A stretch of DNA of 64,000 bases from Sulfurovum lithotrophicum (GCF_000987835.1 NZ_CP011308.1:1860001-1924000), one strand, 5' to 3'; positions 18,584-27,756 are shown, numbered from the stretch's first letter. The notes: generated by a model not told the origin, from the sequence alone. Made by a program: numbers and translations.

Positions 18584-19220
18584 CCGTCTCAAGGAATTTG
18601 AAACCGGGCATGAATCCTTCAGAAAGATCGCTTTTAACAAGAGCAAAGAACGTTTCCGGAAACTGGTCGAGGAAGGACAGAATCCCAAAGCCCTTTTCAT
18701 AGGATGCAGTGACTCCAGGGTCATGCCTGCCATGATCACAAGTTCCAGACCCGGAGACCTCTTTATTGTCAGAAATATCGGCAACTTCGTAGCTCCTTTC
18801 AATCCGGATGCAGATTTCCATGCTACCGCTTCCGCTATTGAGTATGCGGTCAGCATTCTTGAAGTCTCCGATATTATTGTCTGCGGACATTCGGACTGCG
18901 GTGCCATTGCCGCGCTCTATAAGGAGATCAGGCAGACACCGGAGAATATCCATACGGTCAAATGGCTTGAGCTGGGACAGGAAGCCAAGAAAGTGGCCCT
19001 TCTTACCCACCGTAACAGTGGGAAAGAGGTCTTACAGCGTTACACGGAGAAGATCTCCGTTGTCTTCCAACTTGACAACCTTCTTAGCTATCCTGGCGTC
19101 AAAAAAAGGGTTGAGGAGGGCACGCTTTTTCTTCATGGCTGGCATTACAATATTGAGAATGGTGAGATAGTCTATTATGACGATGAAAATTTCGAATTCA
19201 AACCATTAAGCCAAAAGTAA
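18576..19220 (+). CDS. can: beta-class carbonic anhydrase
   Basis: Zinc enzyme that interconverts CO2 and bicarbonate. 214 residues. Zinc ligands and the Asp/Arg dyad are in GCSDSR (Cys44, Asp46, Arg48) and GHSDCG (His105, Cys108). The ATG at 18576, after AGAGAGG, overlaps pyrC by eight bases. Location downstream of pyrC suggests bicarbonate supply for carbamoyl phosphate or CO2 fixation, which is inference. Confidence 0.93.
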   Translation: MDNRLKEFETGHESFRKIAFNKSKERFRKLVEEGQNPKALFIGCSDSRVMPAMITSSRPGDLFIVRNIGNFVAPFNPDADFHATASAIEYAVSILEVSDIIVCGHSDCGAIAALYKEIRQTPENIHTVKWLELGQEAKKVALLTHRNSGKEVLQRYTEKISVVFQLDNLLSYPGVKKRVEEGTLFLHGWHYNIENGEIVYYDDENFEFKPLSQK

Positions 19221-19228
19221 TAATAATG

Positions 19229-19234
19229 TATAAT
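19229..19234 (+). promoter_or_regulatory. candidate -10 box for cysK
   Basis: TATAAT 25 bases before the cysK ATG, followed by an AGGAGAG ribosome site. Confidence 0.5.
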
Positions 19235-19259
19235 TTTACATAATAAATTAGGAGAGCAG

Positions 19260-20180
19260 ATGATCGCGAATAGTATTGAAGACCTCATAGGCAACACCCC
19301 GCTTGTAAAAATAAACTTTCTTTCTGAGAGTACTGGGACTACGATCCTCGGAAAGTGTGAATTCATGAACCCTACCTCTTCGGTCAAGGACAGGATCGCG
19401 TCCAATATGATCAACCAGGCTATAAAACAGGGAAGGATCACCAAAGAGAGTACGATCATCGAACCCACAAGCGGAAATACCGGTATTGGACTGGCAGCGG
19501 TCTGTGCAGCAAAAGGTTTGAAGCTCATTCTTACCATGCCAGATTCCATGAGTATAGAGAGACGAAAACTGCTGGCTTATCTTGGTGCGGAACTTATTCT
19601 GACCCCTTCCGCAAACGGGATGAACGGCGCTATTGATAAAGCTCTCTCTCTGGAAAAAGAGATCGACAATGCCATCGTACTGCAGCAGTTCAGCAACAAG
19701 GACAATCCAGATATCCACAGAAAGACCACAGCAAAGGAGATCCTTCACGATACGGAAGGAAAGGTCGATATCTTTGTCGCTGCTGTAGGGACCGGCGGGA
19801 CGCTGACCGGAACTTCGGAAGTCCTCAAGGCGGAGATCCCCTTACTTGAAGCCATTGCAGTCGAGCCGGAAAACTCTGCCGTACTTTCCGGCAGGCCGGC
19901 AGGTGCCCATAAGATCCAGGGAATTGGTGCAGGTTTTGTTCCTGAAATACTCAACACCCATATCTACAACGAGGTCATCTCTGTCAGCAATGAAGATGCT
20001 TTTATGATGGCACAGAAAGTCGCAAAAAAAGAGGGACTGCTGGTTGGTATCTCATCGGGTGCCAACCTTTATGCCGCTTCACTGGCTGCGTCCAGACCCC
20101 AGAACAAAGGCAAGACGATCGTAACTATTCTTTGTGACACAGCGGAACGCTACCTCTCTACAGAGTTATTCGACATCTAA
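19260..20180 (+). CDS. cysK: cysteine synthase A (O-acetylserine sulfhydrylase)
   Basis: PLP enzyme making cysteine from O-acetylserine and sulfide. 306 residues. The PLP lysine is Lys43 in TSSVKDR; PTSGNTGIG binds the substrate carboxylate and GTGGTLTG the phosphate. The C-terminal SSGAN motif is also present. Own promoter visible upstream; the class IV aminotransferase follows after 15 bases. Confidence 0.95.
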   Translation: MIANSIEDLIGNTPLVKINFLSESTGTTILGKCEFMNPTSSVKDRIASNMINQAIKQGRITKESTIIEPTSGNTGIGLAAVCAAKGLKLILTMPDSMSIERRKLLAYLGAELILTPSANGMNGAIDKALSLEKEIDNAIVLQQFSNKDNPDIHRKTTAKEILHDTEGKVDIFVAAVGTGGTLTGTSEVLKAEIPLLEAIAVEPENSAVLSGRPAGAHKIQGIGAGFVPEILNTHIYNEVISVSNEDAFMMAQKVAKKEGLLVGISSGANLYAASLAASRPQNKGKTIVTILCDTAERYLSTELFDI

Positions 20181-20195
20181 GAGCAACGACAACAC

Positions 20196-20786
20196 ATGCA
20201 AACTGCTTCTCCTCTTCTGCTTGAAACCATCAAAACAGAGGATGGAACAGTTTTTAACCTCCCCTACCATCAGGCACGCTTTGATCACAGCAGAAAAGCA
20301 CTTTTCAATACAGACGATACCTTGGATCTCTCAAAGATCATTGACACACCTCCAAAAGGCCTCTACCGCTGCCGTATCCTTTACGATACCAATATACGAT
20401 CTGTCGATTACATCCCCTATATCCCCAAAAAAATCCATACATTACGGGTCATTCCTTCAGACATTGAGTATATCTACAAGTATGCCGACAGGGAAGCTTT
20501 CAATATACTTCTGAGAAAAAACAGTGATGTCGATGAGATTATCATTGAAAAAGAGGGCCTGCTGACTGATACTACCATTTCCAACATTGCTTTTTACGAT
20601 GGCAAAAAATGGCTCACCCCGGCAAAACCGCTGCTTCAGGGTACCATGAGAGCCAAACTGATAAGTGAGGGATTCCTGAGAGAAGCAGATATCTCAAAAG
20701 AGATGCTTGGCAGATTTACACATGTAGCTTTAATCAATGCTATGCTAGGATTTAAAATTCTAAACCATCTCGAGATACAACACTAA
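20196..20786 (+). CDS. class IV PLP aminotransferase, PabC-like
   Basis: 196 residues, shorter than typical branched-chain aminotransferases. It contains the lysine motif EYIYKYADR, EIIIEKEGLLTDTTISNI (the Glu-Gly and T/S-N motifs of the fold) and WLTPAKPLLQGTMR, which closely fit aminodeoxychorismate lyase (PabC) and the PabC halves of fused PabB-PabC proteins. Likely role: last step to 4-aminobenzoate for folate. The substrate is inferred. Same strand and close to cysK. Confidence 0.75.
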   Translation: MQTASPLLLETIKTEDGTVFNLPYHQARFDHSRKALFNTDDTLDLSKIIDTPPKGLYRCRILYDTNIRSVDYIPYIPKKIHTLRVIPSDIEYIYKYADREAFNILLRKNSDVDEIIIEKEGLLTDTTISNIAFYDGKKWLTPAKPLLQGTMRAKLISEGFLREADISKEMLGRFTHVALINAMLGFKILNHLEIQH

Positions 20787-20792
20787 AGGGAT

Positions 20793-21260
20793 ATGATGAC
20801 AATGAACCTTTTCCAGACAGCGCAATACCGGACACTGATGAAAGAGCATATACATAAAACTATTATATATCTTTTTGAACAGGATCAGGATTTTGCCATT
20901 GCCTGTGAAACGAAACATGTCACCTTCGATCCGGAACTTCCTGCCGAGATCAAAGAGACGTTCAACGAAACCGTACTCTTCGTCATAAGCGGCTATACCT
21001 TTGAAAGTGCAAAGATCAATGATGAATATTTTATATTTGAAGCGGGGTTTGGAAGCGAGAATTTCGGATCGGCCGTGCATGTGCCCTTGCTTGCGATCAA
21101 ACAGATTTTCGTCGGCGAGCATCCCATCGTGATCAATCTTGCAGAGTCTGCGATCGTCCCAAAACAGGCTGACAAAGCAAAGAACTCCAAAGCAAAGAAC
21201 TCCATGGAAGCGCTACTAAACAATCCTGAAAATAAAAAACTTCTTAAAAAGAAGCAGTAA
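20793..21260 (+). CDS. hypothetical protein with possible SspB-like fold
   Basis: 155 residues. The central stretch FGSENFGSAVHVPLLAIKQIFVGE resembles the end of the SspB ClpXP-adaptor core, and it is followed by a low-complexity Lys/Asn/Ala linker and a short basic tail (NKKLLKKKQ), reminiscent of SspB's disordered tail with a ClpX-binding peptide. I infer a possible protease adaptor; the resemblance is weak. Seven bases after the PabC-like gene. Confidence 0.5.
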   Translation: MMTMNLFQTAQYRTLMKEHIHKTIIYLFEQDQDFAIACETKHVTFDPELPAEIKETFNETVLFVISGYTFESAKINDEYFIFEAGFGSENFGSAVHVPLLAIKQIFVGEHPIVINLAESAIVPKQADKAKNSKAKNSMEALLNNPENKKLLKKKQ

Positions 21261-21276
21261 CGCTTCTTCTCTCTCC

Positions 21277-22179
21277 TTAGCAGCGGCCTGCGAGGATGTA
21301 GTCTACCACATTATCCACATAGGCATTATGCTTGTTCTCTTTTGAATATACAATATAGAACTTGCGTATCATCGTATAGCCTCTGAGTCTTGACTCAAAA
21401 AGTTCTTCACTGGCCACTTCGTCTGCGATCGCATGTCTTGAAATAATGGAAACCACAGGTTTGTCCACATTTTTTTTGCTCTTCTTGATCGTTTGCAATA
21501 CTGCAGTTGTGTTGCTCACTTCGGAGACAACATCGAAACTTTTACATGAGACACCGAGGTCATCAAATACTTCAGAAACAACCTTTCTCGTGTGTGAACT
21601 CTCTTCGCGACACACCCATCTGTAGTTATATAGCTCTTCAGTTTTAAGTATTTTTGGAATAGGTACATTGCTTACAACAACTAGTTCATCTTCAAGCCAC
21701 TCTCTGTAGATCATATCGCTGTCCATCACAGGCGATTCGATCAGGCCGACATCGAGTTTTCTCTCTTTGAGTTTCTCAATAATATTTGCACTCATATCAA
21801 TACTGAGGTTTACATCGTTGTTAATCGCTTTGCTCATGGCATTGAGACACTCTCCCGGAATCACATAGGTTCCTATGGTATAGGAAGCTCCCAGTCGGAA
21901 AGTCATCTTTTTATTGATGATCTTCAGAATATCTTTTTCTGCCTCATGGATCTCTTTTTCAAGTTTTGACGCGATCTTGTAGAGTTCTTCACCTTCGGGA
22001 GTCAATTTGATACCGTTCTTTTTTCTTTCAATGATCTTGACAGCCAAATACTTTTCAATGAATTTGATCTGCTGTGTCACTGCCGGCTGGGAGATGCCCA
22101 GTTTCGCCGATGCTTTTGAAAAACTTCTTTCACGGGCTACCGTGAGGAATGTTTCGAGTTTTACAAAATCCTTTAACAT
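21277..22179 (-). CDS. LysR-family transcriptional regulator
   Basis: 300 residues: N-terminal winged helix (LETFLTVARERSFSKASAKLGISQPAVTQQIKF region, residues 7-40) and a periplasmic-binding-like effector domain. It lacks an obvious specific target. Convergent with the SspB-like gene and divergent from uvrD, so it may control neither of its neighbours. The 205-base gap to uvrD is AT-rich and could hold its own operator. The effector is unknown. Confidence 0.9.
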   Translation of the reverse strand: MLKDFVKLETFLTVARERSFSKASAKLGISQPAVTQQIKFIEKYLAVKIIERKKNGIKLTPEGEELYKIASKLEKEIHEAEKDILKIINKKMTFRLGASYTIGTYVIPGECLNAMSKAINNDVNLSIDMSANIIEKLKERKLDVGLIESPVMDSDMIYREWLEDELVVVSNVPIPKILKTEELYNYRWVCREESSHTRKVVSEVFDDLGVSCKSFDVVSEVSNTTAVLQTIKKSKKNVDKPVVSIISRHAIADEVASEELFESRLRGYTMIRKFYIVYSKENKHNAYVDNVVDYILAGRC

Positions 22180-22348
22180 TATCTGTCCTTATTGTATTAA
22201 TTTACTCAATTAATTTTTTATATAGAAATTATAACGCAGTTTCCTTAAAATATATAAGCTCCTCTTATTAATGTTATATTAACTTTTCTCATCCATTTTT
22301 GTAAACAGAGCGATCGTAATGATACCCTCATGCTTAAAGATAAAACGA

Positions 22349-22354
22349 TATAAT
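22349..22354 (+). promoter_or_regulatory. candidate -10 box for uvrD-truB-ispE
   Basis: TATAAT in an AT-rich tract, 31 bases before the uvrD ATG, with AGGAGAG as the ribosome site. Confidence 0.45.
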
Positions 22355-22384
22355 ATATACTATATATAGGAGAGTGACGATCAA

Positions 22385-24451
22385 ATGGAACAGATACTGA
22401 ATGAACTCAATCCCTCACAACGTGAAGCGGTAGAACATATTGACGGTACTATGCTCATACTTGCAGGTGCCGGCAGCGGGAAGACCAAAACACTCACTGC
22501 CAGACTTGCCTATCTTGTCGGAGAGGTCGGCATCGATCCTGCCAATACACTCACCCTCACCTTTACGAACAAAGCGGCTTCTGAAATGCGAGAGCGTGCA
22601 CTCAGACTTATGCCGACAAAGGTTTCCTACCCTCCTCTTCTGTGTACCTTCCATAAATTTGGTCTGCTTTTTTTAAAGTTTCACATCGAAAAACTGGGAC
22701 GCAGCAACAACTTCGTGATCATCGACAGCGATGACAAAAAAAGGCTGTTGCGTTCCATCGCCAAAGAGCTGAAGATCGACCTGAATCTTTCTTTCATCGC
22801 TTCTGAGGTCTCCAAATATAAGAACTCCCTGCTTAGCCCTGAAGTGGTCATACAGAAAGCGGAACTACCCGACTACAAGAAAGTAGCCAGGATCTATGAA
22901 CAGTACCAGGCGAATATCGAAGAGAACAATCTGGTCGATTTTGACGATCTTCTGATGCTAACCTACAAGATACTCGACGAGAACGAGGCGCTGAGACGAG
23001 AGACCAGCAACCGCTACAAATACATTATGGTAGACGAATACCAGGATACCAACGAACTGCAGTTCCGTCTGCTTGAACATCTCTGCTCCGAACACAATAA
23101 CCTCTGTGTCGTAGGAGATGATGACCAGAGTATCTACGGATGGAGAGGTGCGAACATACGCAATATCCTTGAATTCGCCGATTATTTCGAAAATACGAAA
23201 ACGGTCAAGCTGGAGACGAACTACCGCTCTACCGAACCAATCCTCAAAGCAGCCAATGCGCTTATCGAGCATAACTCCACAAGACTGGGGAAAAAGCTTA
23301 TTTCGCACAAAGGAGAAGGTAAAGAAGTCAAACTCCTTCACTCTCTCGATGAAGCCATGGAAGCCAAAGCCATCGCTCATGAGATACATGGGCTCATCAA
23401 TTCAGGAGTGGATCCTGATGAGATCGCTGTACTCTACCGCATCAATGCCCTTTCTCGTTCACTTGAAGAGGGCTTCAGCAAAGAGGGGCTTGCCTTCAAA
23501 CTTATTGGCGGTATGCGTTTCTACGAACGTGCGGAAATCAAAGATATCATCTCCTACTTCAGAGTACTGGCGAATCCTCATGACGACTTCTCACTGATCC
23601 GTATCATCAACAAACCCAAACGCGGCATAGGGAAGGCTTCCATTGAGAAGCTGCAAAAAGCCGCGTTCGATTCCCATCTGTCGCTCTATGAATATATTGA
23701 GCAGAGTATCGGTGGGGAACTGCCTGTTGTGGTCAGTAAAAAAGTATCGGGTGCATTGGCAAAACTGCTGGAGGACATAGAGATCCTGCGTGAAGAGATG
23801 CGGACTTCTATGGGCAACTTCATCACCCTTTTTGAAGAGCGCATCAAACTCAAAGACCATTATGCCGCTATGGTGGACGGTTTTGACCGCATCCTAAATA
23901 TCGACGAATTCTACGGCTATTTCCGTGACGCTGTCATAAAGAACCCTGACCTCACACTTGATGAATTCCTCAACGACATCTCTCTGCAAAGCGACCAGGA
24001 CCAGATAGAGGAGAATGCCGTTACGATTATGAGCATCCATGCTGCCAAAGGGCTGGAGTTCGAACACCTCTTCGTTATCGGACTTGAAGAAGAGTTCTTC
24101 CCGTTGCTGGGAGAGGGAAACAATATGGAAGAAGAACGGCGTCTGGGCTATGTCGCCATTACCCGTGCCAAATCCGACCTGACACTATGTTATGTCGACA
24201 GCCGATTCTACAAAGGCCGGCGGAAAATGATAGACAAAAGCCGTTTTCTCGGAGAGGCAGGCCTCATACAGGATGCATCACTCAAGATCACCAAACAGGC
24301 TGCCTTCAAAAAGGGCGATCTCGTCAAACACAAGATCTTCGGTATCGGACGGGTCCAGGCTGCGACCAAATCGGGCAAAGAATATAAACTGCTCATCAAT
24401 TTCGGCGGGAACAAGAAAGAGATATTGAGTTCTTTTGTGCAGTCGATATAA
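22385..24451 (+). CDS. uvrD: ATP-dependent 3'-5' DNA helicase, UvrD/PcrA/Rep type
   Basis: Superfamily 1A helicase for repair and replication restart. 688 residues. Motifs in order: Q motif LNPSQREAV, Walker A AGAGSGKTKT, Ia TFTNKAASEM, II VDEYQDTN, III GDDDQSIYGWRGA, IV TNYRS, V IHAAKGLEF, VI VAITRAKS. A C-terminal extension (KGDLVKHKIFGIGRV) matches the PcrA/UvrD Tudor-like tail that binds RNA polymerase. First gene of a unit with truB and ispE. Confidence 0.95.
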   Translation: MEQILNELNPSQREAVEHIDGTMLILAGAGSGKTKTLTARLAYLVGEVGIDPANTLTLTFTNKAASEMRERALRLMPTKVSYPPLLCTFHKFGLLFLKFHIEKLGRSNNFVIIDSDDKKRLLRSIAKELKIDLNLSFIASEVSKYKNSLLSPEVVIQKAELPDYKKVARIYEQYQANIEENNLVDFDDLLMLTYKILDENEALRRETSNRYKYIMVDEYQDTNELQFRLLEHLCSEHNNLCVVGDDDQSIYGWRGANIRNILEFADYFENTKTVKLETNYRSTEPILKAANALIEHNSTRLGKKLISHKGEGKEVKLLHSLDEAMEAKAIAHEIHGLINSGVDPDEIAVLYRINALSRSLEEGFSKEGLAFKLIGGMRFYERAEIKDIISYFRVLANPHDDFSLIRIINKPKRGIGKASIEKLQKAAFDSHLSLYEYIEQSIGGELPVVVSKKVSGALAKLLEDIEILREEMRTSMGNFITLFEERIKLKDHYAAMVDGFDRILNIDEFYGYFRDAVIKNPDLTLDEFLNDISLQSDQDQIEENAVTIMSIHAAKGLEFEHLFVIGLEEEFFPLLGEGNNMEEERRLGYVAITRAKSDLTLCYVDSRFYKGRRKMIDKSRFLGEAGLIQDASLKITKQAAFKKGDLVKHKIFGIGRVQAATKSGKEYKLLINFGGNKKEILSSFVQSI

Positions 24452-24464
24452 AAGGTTACTTTTG

Positions 24465-25325
24465 ATGAATCGGTTATTTGTCGTCAACAAACCTATTTTC
24501 CGCACCTCCAACGGATACATGGGATATGTCAAAAGAAAATACAACACGAAAAAAGTAGGGTTTTCCGGTACGCTGGATCCTTTTGCCACGGGTTGCCTCA
24601 TTGTGGCTACGGGACAGTACACCAAACTCTTCCAATACCTCGATAAGACACCTAAAAGCTACAAAGCCACTTTATGGCTTGGAGCAAACTCCCCCAGTCT
24701 CGATATCGAAAAGGTCGACTCCATAAAGGATGCACCACTGTTTGATCAGGCAGCTATAGAAATGATTTTGGACTCCCTCAAAGGCGAACTGACCTACTAT
24801 CCTCCCAAGTTCTCTGCAAAAAAAGTCAACGGAAAGAGGGCCTATGAACTGGCACGCGAAGGAAAAGAGATAGACTTAAAGCAGATCACATCGACCATCT
24901 ATGAGATCAAGCTGATTACCTATAACCATCCTTTCATCCATTTTGAAGCAACGGTGAGTGAAGGGACCTATATCCGGAGCCTCGGTGCGCTCATCTCAGA
25001 CAGACTGGATGTAGATGCCACACTCTCCTCTTTGCACCGTATCCATGAAGGGGCATTCTGCTATGACAATGAAAAAGCGCTTAACCCTTTTGACTACCTT
25101 TCCATTCCAAAAAACATCTACACAGGGGATGATGAATATCTTGAACTTGGGAAAAAACTCTCTGTCGATTATTTTGAGGCTAAAGAGAATGGTATTTACC
25201 TCATAGAGACTTCAAACTTTTTCTCCATTATTGAAATCATCGGGGAAGCGGTGAAATACCGATTTAACCGCATACCTAAATTCGAGGGGGATGCATGTAC
25301 AGCATCAGAGCATACGCAAAAGTAA
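24465..25325 (+). CDS. truB: tRNA pseudouridine(55) synthase
   Basis: Makes pseudouridine 55 in the T loop of tRNAs. 286 residues from ATG 24465. The catalytic aspartate is Asp38 in SGTLDPFATG; KSYKATL and YIRSL motifs follow. Begins 13 bases after uvrD and its 3' end overlaps ispE by 31 bases, so translation is probably coupled. Confidence 0.95.
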   Translation: MNRLFVVNKPIFRTSNGYMGYVKRKYNTKKVGFSGTLDPFATGCLIVATGQYTKLFQYLDKTPKSYKATLWLGANSPSLDIEKVDSIKDAPLFDQAAIEMILDSLKGELTYYPPKFSAKKVNGKRAYELAREGKEIDLKQITSTIYEIKLITYNHPFIHFEATVSEGTYIRSLGALISDRLDVDATLSSLHRIHEGAFCYDNEKALNPFDYLSIPKNIYTGDDEYLELGKKLSVDYFEAKENGIYLIETSNFFSIIEIIGEAVKYRFNRIPKFEGDACTASEHTQK

Positions 25326-26062
25326 ACATTTTTTTGAAGATCACCGGCCATGAGAACGGCTATCATACTCTGCTCTCCCGCTTTATGCGCGTGAATGACC
25401 TTTACGATACCATCACTATTGTTCCCGGAACATTTGACAGTTTTACACTGGAAGGATGTAAAGGGGTGCCTCTACATTCCAATACGATATACAAAGCGTA
25501 TGAAGCACTGCTCGAACCCTTCCCGAAACTTGAAGATTTCTTCAAGTCGCATAAAGTCGTGGTGGAAAAATCCATCCCCTCACAGGCGGGACTTGGCGGA
25601 GGCAGCTCTGATGCAGGGGCGTTCATGCGTCTTATAAATTCACTTTCACAAAACCCTCTCAGTACCGATGCACTGGCCAAACTCGGCAGCGGCATCGGGG
25701 CGGATGTTCCTTTTTTTGTCTACAACTATCCCAGTGCCAATGTACGCGGTTTTGGAGAGATCGTCGAGCCATTCAGAGAAAGACCCCTCCAACTGGAGCT
25801 TTTTACACCCGATATCGGATGTGACACAGCCAAAGTCTACCAAGCCTACCACAAGTACCTCTTGCGAACTTTGGACCCAAAATCCTTCTTCGGATGGGAA
25901 AACATAGATTCAAGAACGCTCCTACAGCTCATTGCAGACCCCATCGCCCTCAATGACCTCTATCCTGCAGCACTTTCCACCTGTCCCAAACTGGAAAAAC
26001 TCGATACCAAAGGGTGGTTCTTCAGCGGCAGCGGTAGCACTTTCTTTCGTGTGAAGGACTAA
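25295..26062 (+). CDS. ispE: 4-diphosphocytidyl-2-C-methyl-D-erythritol kinase
   Basis: GHMP kinase of the non-mevalonate isoprenoid pathway. 255 residues. AYAKVNIFL at the start, the ATP loop PSQAGLGGGSSDAG, and the C-terminal SGSGSTFF motif. It starts 31 bases inside truB and converges with the next gene, the two stop codons overlapping by four bases. Confidence 0.95.
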   Translation: MYSIRAYAKVNIFLKITGHENGYHTLLSRFMRVNDLYDTITIVPGTFDSFTLEGCKGVPLHSNTIYKAYEALLEPFPKLEDFFKSHKVVVEKSIPSQAGLGGGSSDAGAFMRLINSLSQNPLSTDALAKLGSGIGADVPFFVYNYPSANVRGFGEIVEPFRERPLQLELFTPDIGCDTAKVYQAYHKYLLRTLDPKSFFGWENIDSRTLLQLIADPIALNDLYPAALSTCPKLEKLDTKGWFFSGSGSTFFRVKD

Positions 26063-26634
26063 GTCGCGTTCGCGATGATCTGATCTCTGATCTCTTTGGC
26101 CGTATGGCCGCTCTCTTCATCCAGTTCACCGACCAGATCAGCGCGTATATAGACCGTCAGTTTTGCCAGGGCTTCTGAGAGCATATCTTCATCTTTCATG
26201 CTTACATGCCTGTCTTCTGCGATCATTTTATTGAAAATATCCAGAAAATGTTCATATTCTTCCAATACGCTAGGTGAAGCGAAGATGGCTAGACGGTGCG
26301 TGTGGAACTTCAAGCGTGTCAGGTCATCGGCAGTAATGTCTTTGTGGATCACCATCTCTTCAATGGTATCGATGAGCTTTTGATAGGTCTCGGTTTTCAG
26401 CTCGATGAACTTGATGCTCTGCTCTTTCTCCAGCTCCACGGAAGTCTGCTTGTTCAGCAGGAGCGCCGTGATCAGAATGGTCGCCAGTGTCCCCAGGACT
26501 ATCAGAATGATCTCCTGGGTAAAAGGCATCTTGTCGCTCATATGATAGGCGAGACGAAGAAAGAAATAGCCTCCAATAAAGACAACCGCACTCATCAGCA
26601 TCATTACTTTGTTGTTTTCAAACCATTTTTGCAT
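26059..26634 (-). CDS. membrane protein with two N-terminal helices and soluble domain
   Basis: 191 residues: helix at about 11-31, helix at about 42-61, then about 130 residues predicted alpha-helical and charged, likely in the cytosol. I recognise no domain. It stands alone between convergent ispE and the heat-shock cluster. Function unknown. Confidence 0.7.
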   Translation of the reverse strand: MQKWFENNKVMMLMSAVVFIGGYFFLRLAYHMSDKMPFTQEIILIVLGTLATILITALLLNKQTSVELEKEQSIKFIELKTETYQKLIDTIEEMVIHKDITADDLTRLKFHTHRLAIFASPSVLEEYEHFLDIFNKMIAEDRHVSMKDEDMLSEALAKLTVYIRADLVGELDEESGHTAKEIRDQIIANAT

Positions 26635-26687
26635 CTGTAGTTGTCCTTATGGGAGAGTAGTGTAGAAAGTATAGTACAGCTTAGCTG

Positions 26688-26724
26688 ATGATAGGGTGGG
26701 AGAACAGTCTCCCTGAGCCTATCA
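26688..26724. terminator. palindromic hairpin after the hsp20 pair
   Basis: TGATAGG and CCTATCA pair around an inner GGGAGA / TCTCCC stem. It includes the stop codon of the downstream small heat-shock gene. No strong T run on the minus side, so a terminator role is only likely. Confidence 0.5.
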
Positions 26725-27147
26725 CTTTACGCTAATGCTTTTCGCTTTTCTGGATTCCTCTTTTTCGAGAGTGATGTAGAGCCTTCCATCTTCAAATTTA
26801 GCATCCACTGTGTCTTTGTCGATGCCTTCTGGCAATACGAACGAACGTGAGATAAGGCCGAAATTGCTCTCACAGAGATAATAATCCTCTTTCTTCACTT
26901 CATTCTTCATTTTGCGCGTCGCCTTGACCGTCAGTATATTGTCTTCCACTTTCAGCTCGATATCCTTCTTGTCAACCCCGGGAAGATCAATCTCAATACG
27001 GAAAGCGTCACTCCCCTTTTTGGCAAGGTTGGCAAAAGGAAGATGGCTGGCCACATTGGCAAAACTCTCCTTCGCAACTTCAAGTCCATGTTCCACTTTC
27101 TCTTCGACTGTATTGGCTACATCTTTTGCTGTTTTTACTACATCCAT
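26722..27147 (-). CDS. small heat-shock protein (Hsp20/alpha-crystallin), second copy
   Basis: 141 residues. An alpha-crystallin domain runs from about residue 46: FRIEIDLPGVDKKDIELKVEDN, then the terminal GRLYITLEKEE, with a short I/V-x-I/V-like tail (SISVK). The N-terminal arm is Ala/Val rich and unlike that of the upstream copy. ATP-independent holdase chaperone. Downstream of the other hsp20, separated by a structured 146-base gap. Confidence 0.9.
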   Translation of the reverse strand: MDVVKTAKDVANTVEEKVEHGLEVAKESFANVASHLPFANLAKKGSDAFRIEIDLPGVDKKDIELKVEDNILTVKATRKMKNEVKKEDYYLCESNFGLISRSFVLPEGIDKDTVDAKFEDGRLYITLEKEESRKAKSISVK

Positions 27148-27198
27148 TGCTGGCTCCTTTCATTACATTTTTTTATAGTTATTTAATATTTTAAACCA

Positions 27199-27285
27199 GT
27201 AGTTCATACAATGCGACAAGCCTTGCTCTGTCCCCGAAGGGGCGGCTTCGCCGTTAGCAAGGCGCCGGAGTATTGCATGAACTAC
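27199..27285. repeat. cloverleaf-like palindromic element between the two hsp20 genes
   Basis: Outer 16-base arms (27199-27214 and 27270-27285) match in 14 positions; inner arms GCCTTGCT / AGCAAGGC (27220-27227, 27256-27263) match fully; between them are two short hairpins, CCCCGAAGGGG and GGCGGCTTCGCC. GC-rich core in an AT-rich gap. Both ends read GTAGTTCAT outward, like the REP tetranucleotide. Could be a mobile palindrome or an mRNA structure tuning the second hsp20. Confidence 0.7.
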
Positions 27286-27293
27286 GCTAAAAC

Positions 27294-27731
27294 TTACTTG
27301 ATCTCTATTTTTTTAGGTTTTTTCTCTTCTTCTTTGAGTTTGGGAATGACCACTTCAAGCACACCGTCCCTGGACTCCGCATGAATGTTCTCTACATCTA
27401 CTTTCTCAGGAAGGGTGAAACTTCTTGAAAATTTTCCGTAGGCACTCTCTACTTTATAGTAGTCTTCTTCTTTGACCTCATCTTTCATTTTTCTCTCACC
27501 GGAGATAGTCAGGATATTGTCTTCTGTAGTGATCTCAATATCCTCCTTCTTGATACCCGGAAGATCAATCTCTACATGGTAGGCATCCTCACCTTCTCTT
27601 GTATTTACTCTTGGTACAAAAGAGGCAATGGCACCCTCCTCTCTTGTCACATCCAAATTCTGCATCAATGAATTGAACAAGTCGAAACTTTTTTTCACTT
27701 CGTTATATGGGTTATATTTTGTTACTAACAT
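27294..27731 (-). CDS. small heat-shock protein (Hsp20/alpha-crystallin), first copy
   Basis: 145 residues with the standard layout: N-terminal arm, alpha-crystallin domain (YHVEIDLPGIKKEDIEITTEDN to DGVLEVVIPKLKEE) and a terminal KKIEIK where I-x-I can dock on a neighbour. Ribosome site AAGGAG. It has its own upstream region with a 7-bp dyad. The pair resembles class A/B Hsp20 partners in other bacteria, which form mixed oligomers; that is inference. Confidence 0.93.
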   Translation of the reverse strand: MLVTKYNPYNEVKKSFDLFNSLMQNLDVTREEGAIASFVPRVNTREGEDAYHVEIDLPGIKKEDIEITTEDNILTISGERKMKDEVKEEDYYKVESAYGKFSRSFTLPEKVDVENIHAESRDGVLEVVIPKLKEEEKKPKKIEIK

Positions 27732-27756
27732 TTTTGACTCCTTTATTCTTTATAAC

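Noticed and set aside
21277-22179. LysR gene as CysB-type regulator of cysK
   Set aside because: Convergent position and no matching operator seen at cysK; the link would be a guess.
27199-27285. tRNA gene from the cloverleaf shape
   Set aside because: There is no T-loop GTTCGAATC-like sequence, no proper 7-bp acceptor with 4-7 base spacing, and the arm lengths do not fit a tRNA.
27199-27285. Integron attC site
   Set aside because: The outer arms lack the GTTRRRY/RYYYAAC core sites, and no integrase or cassette array is present.
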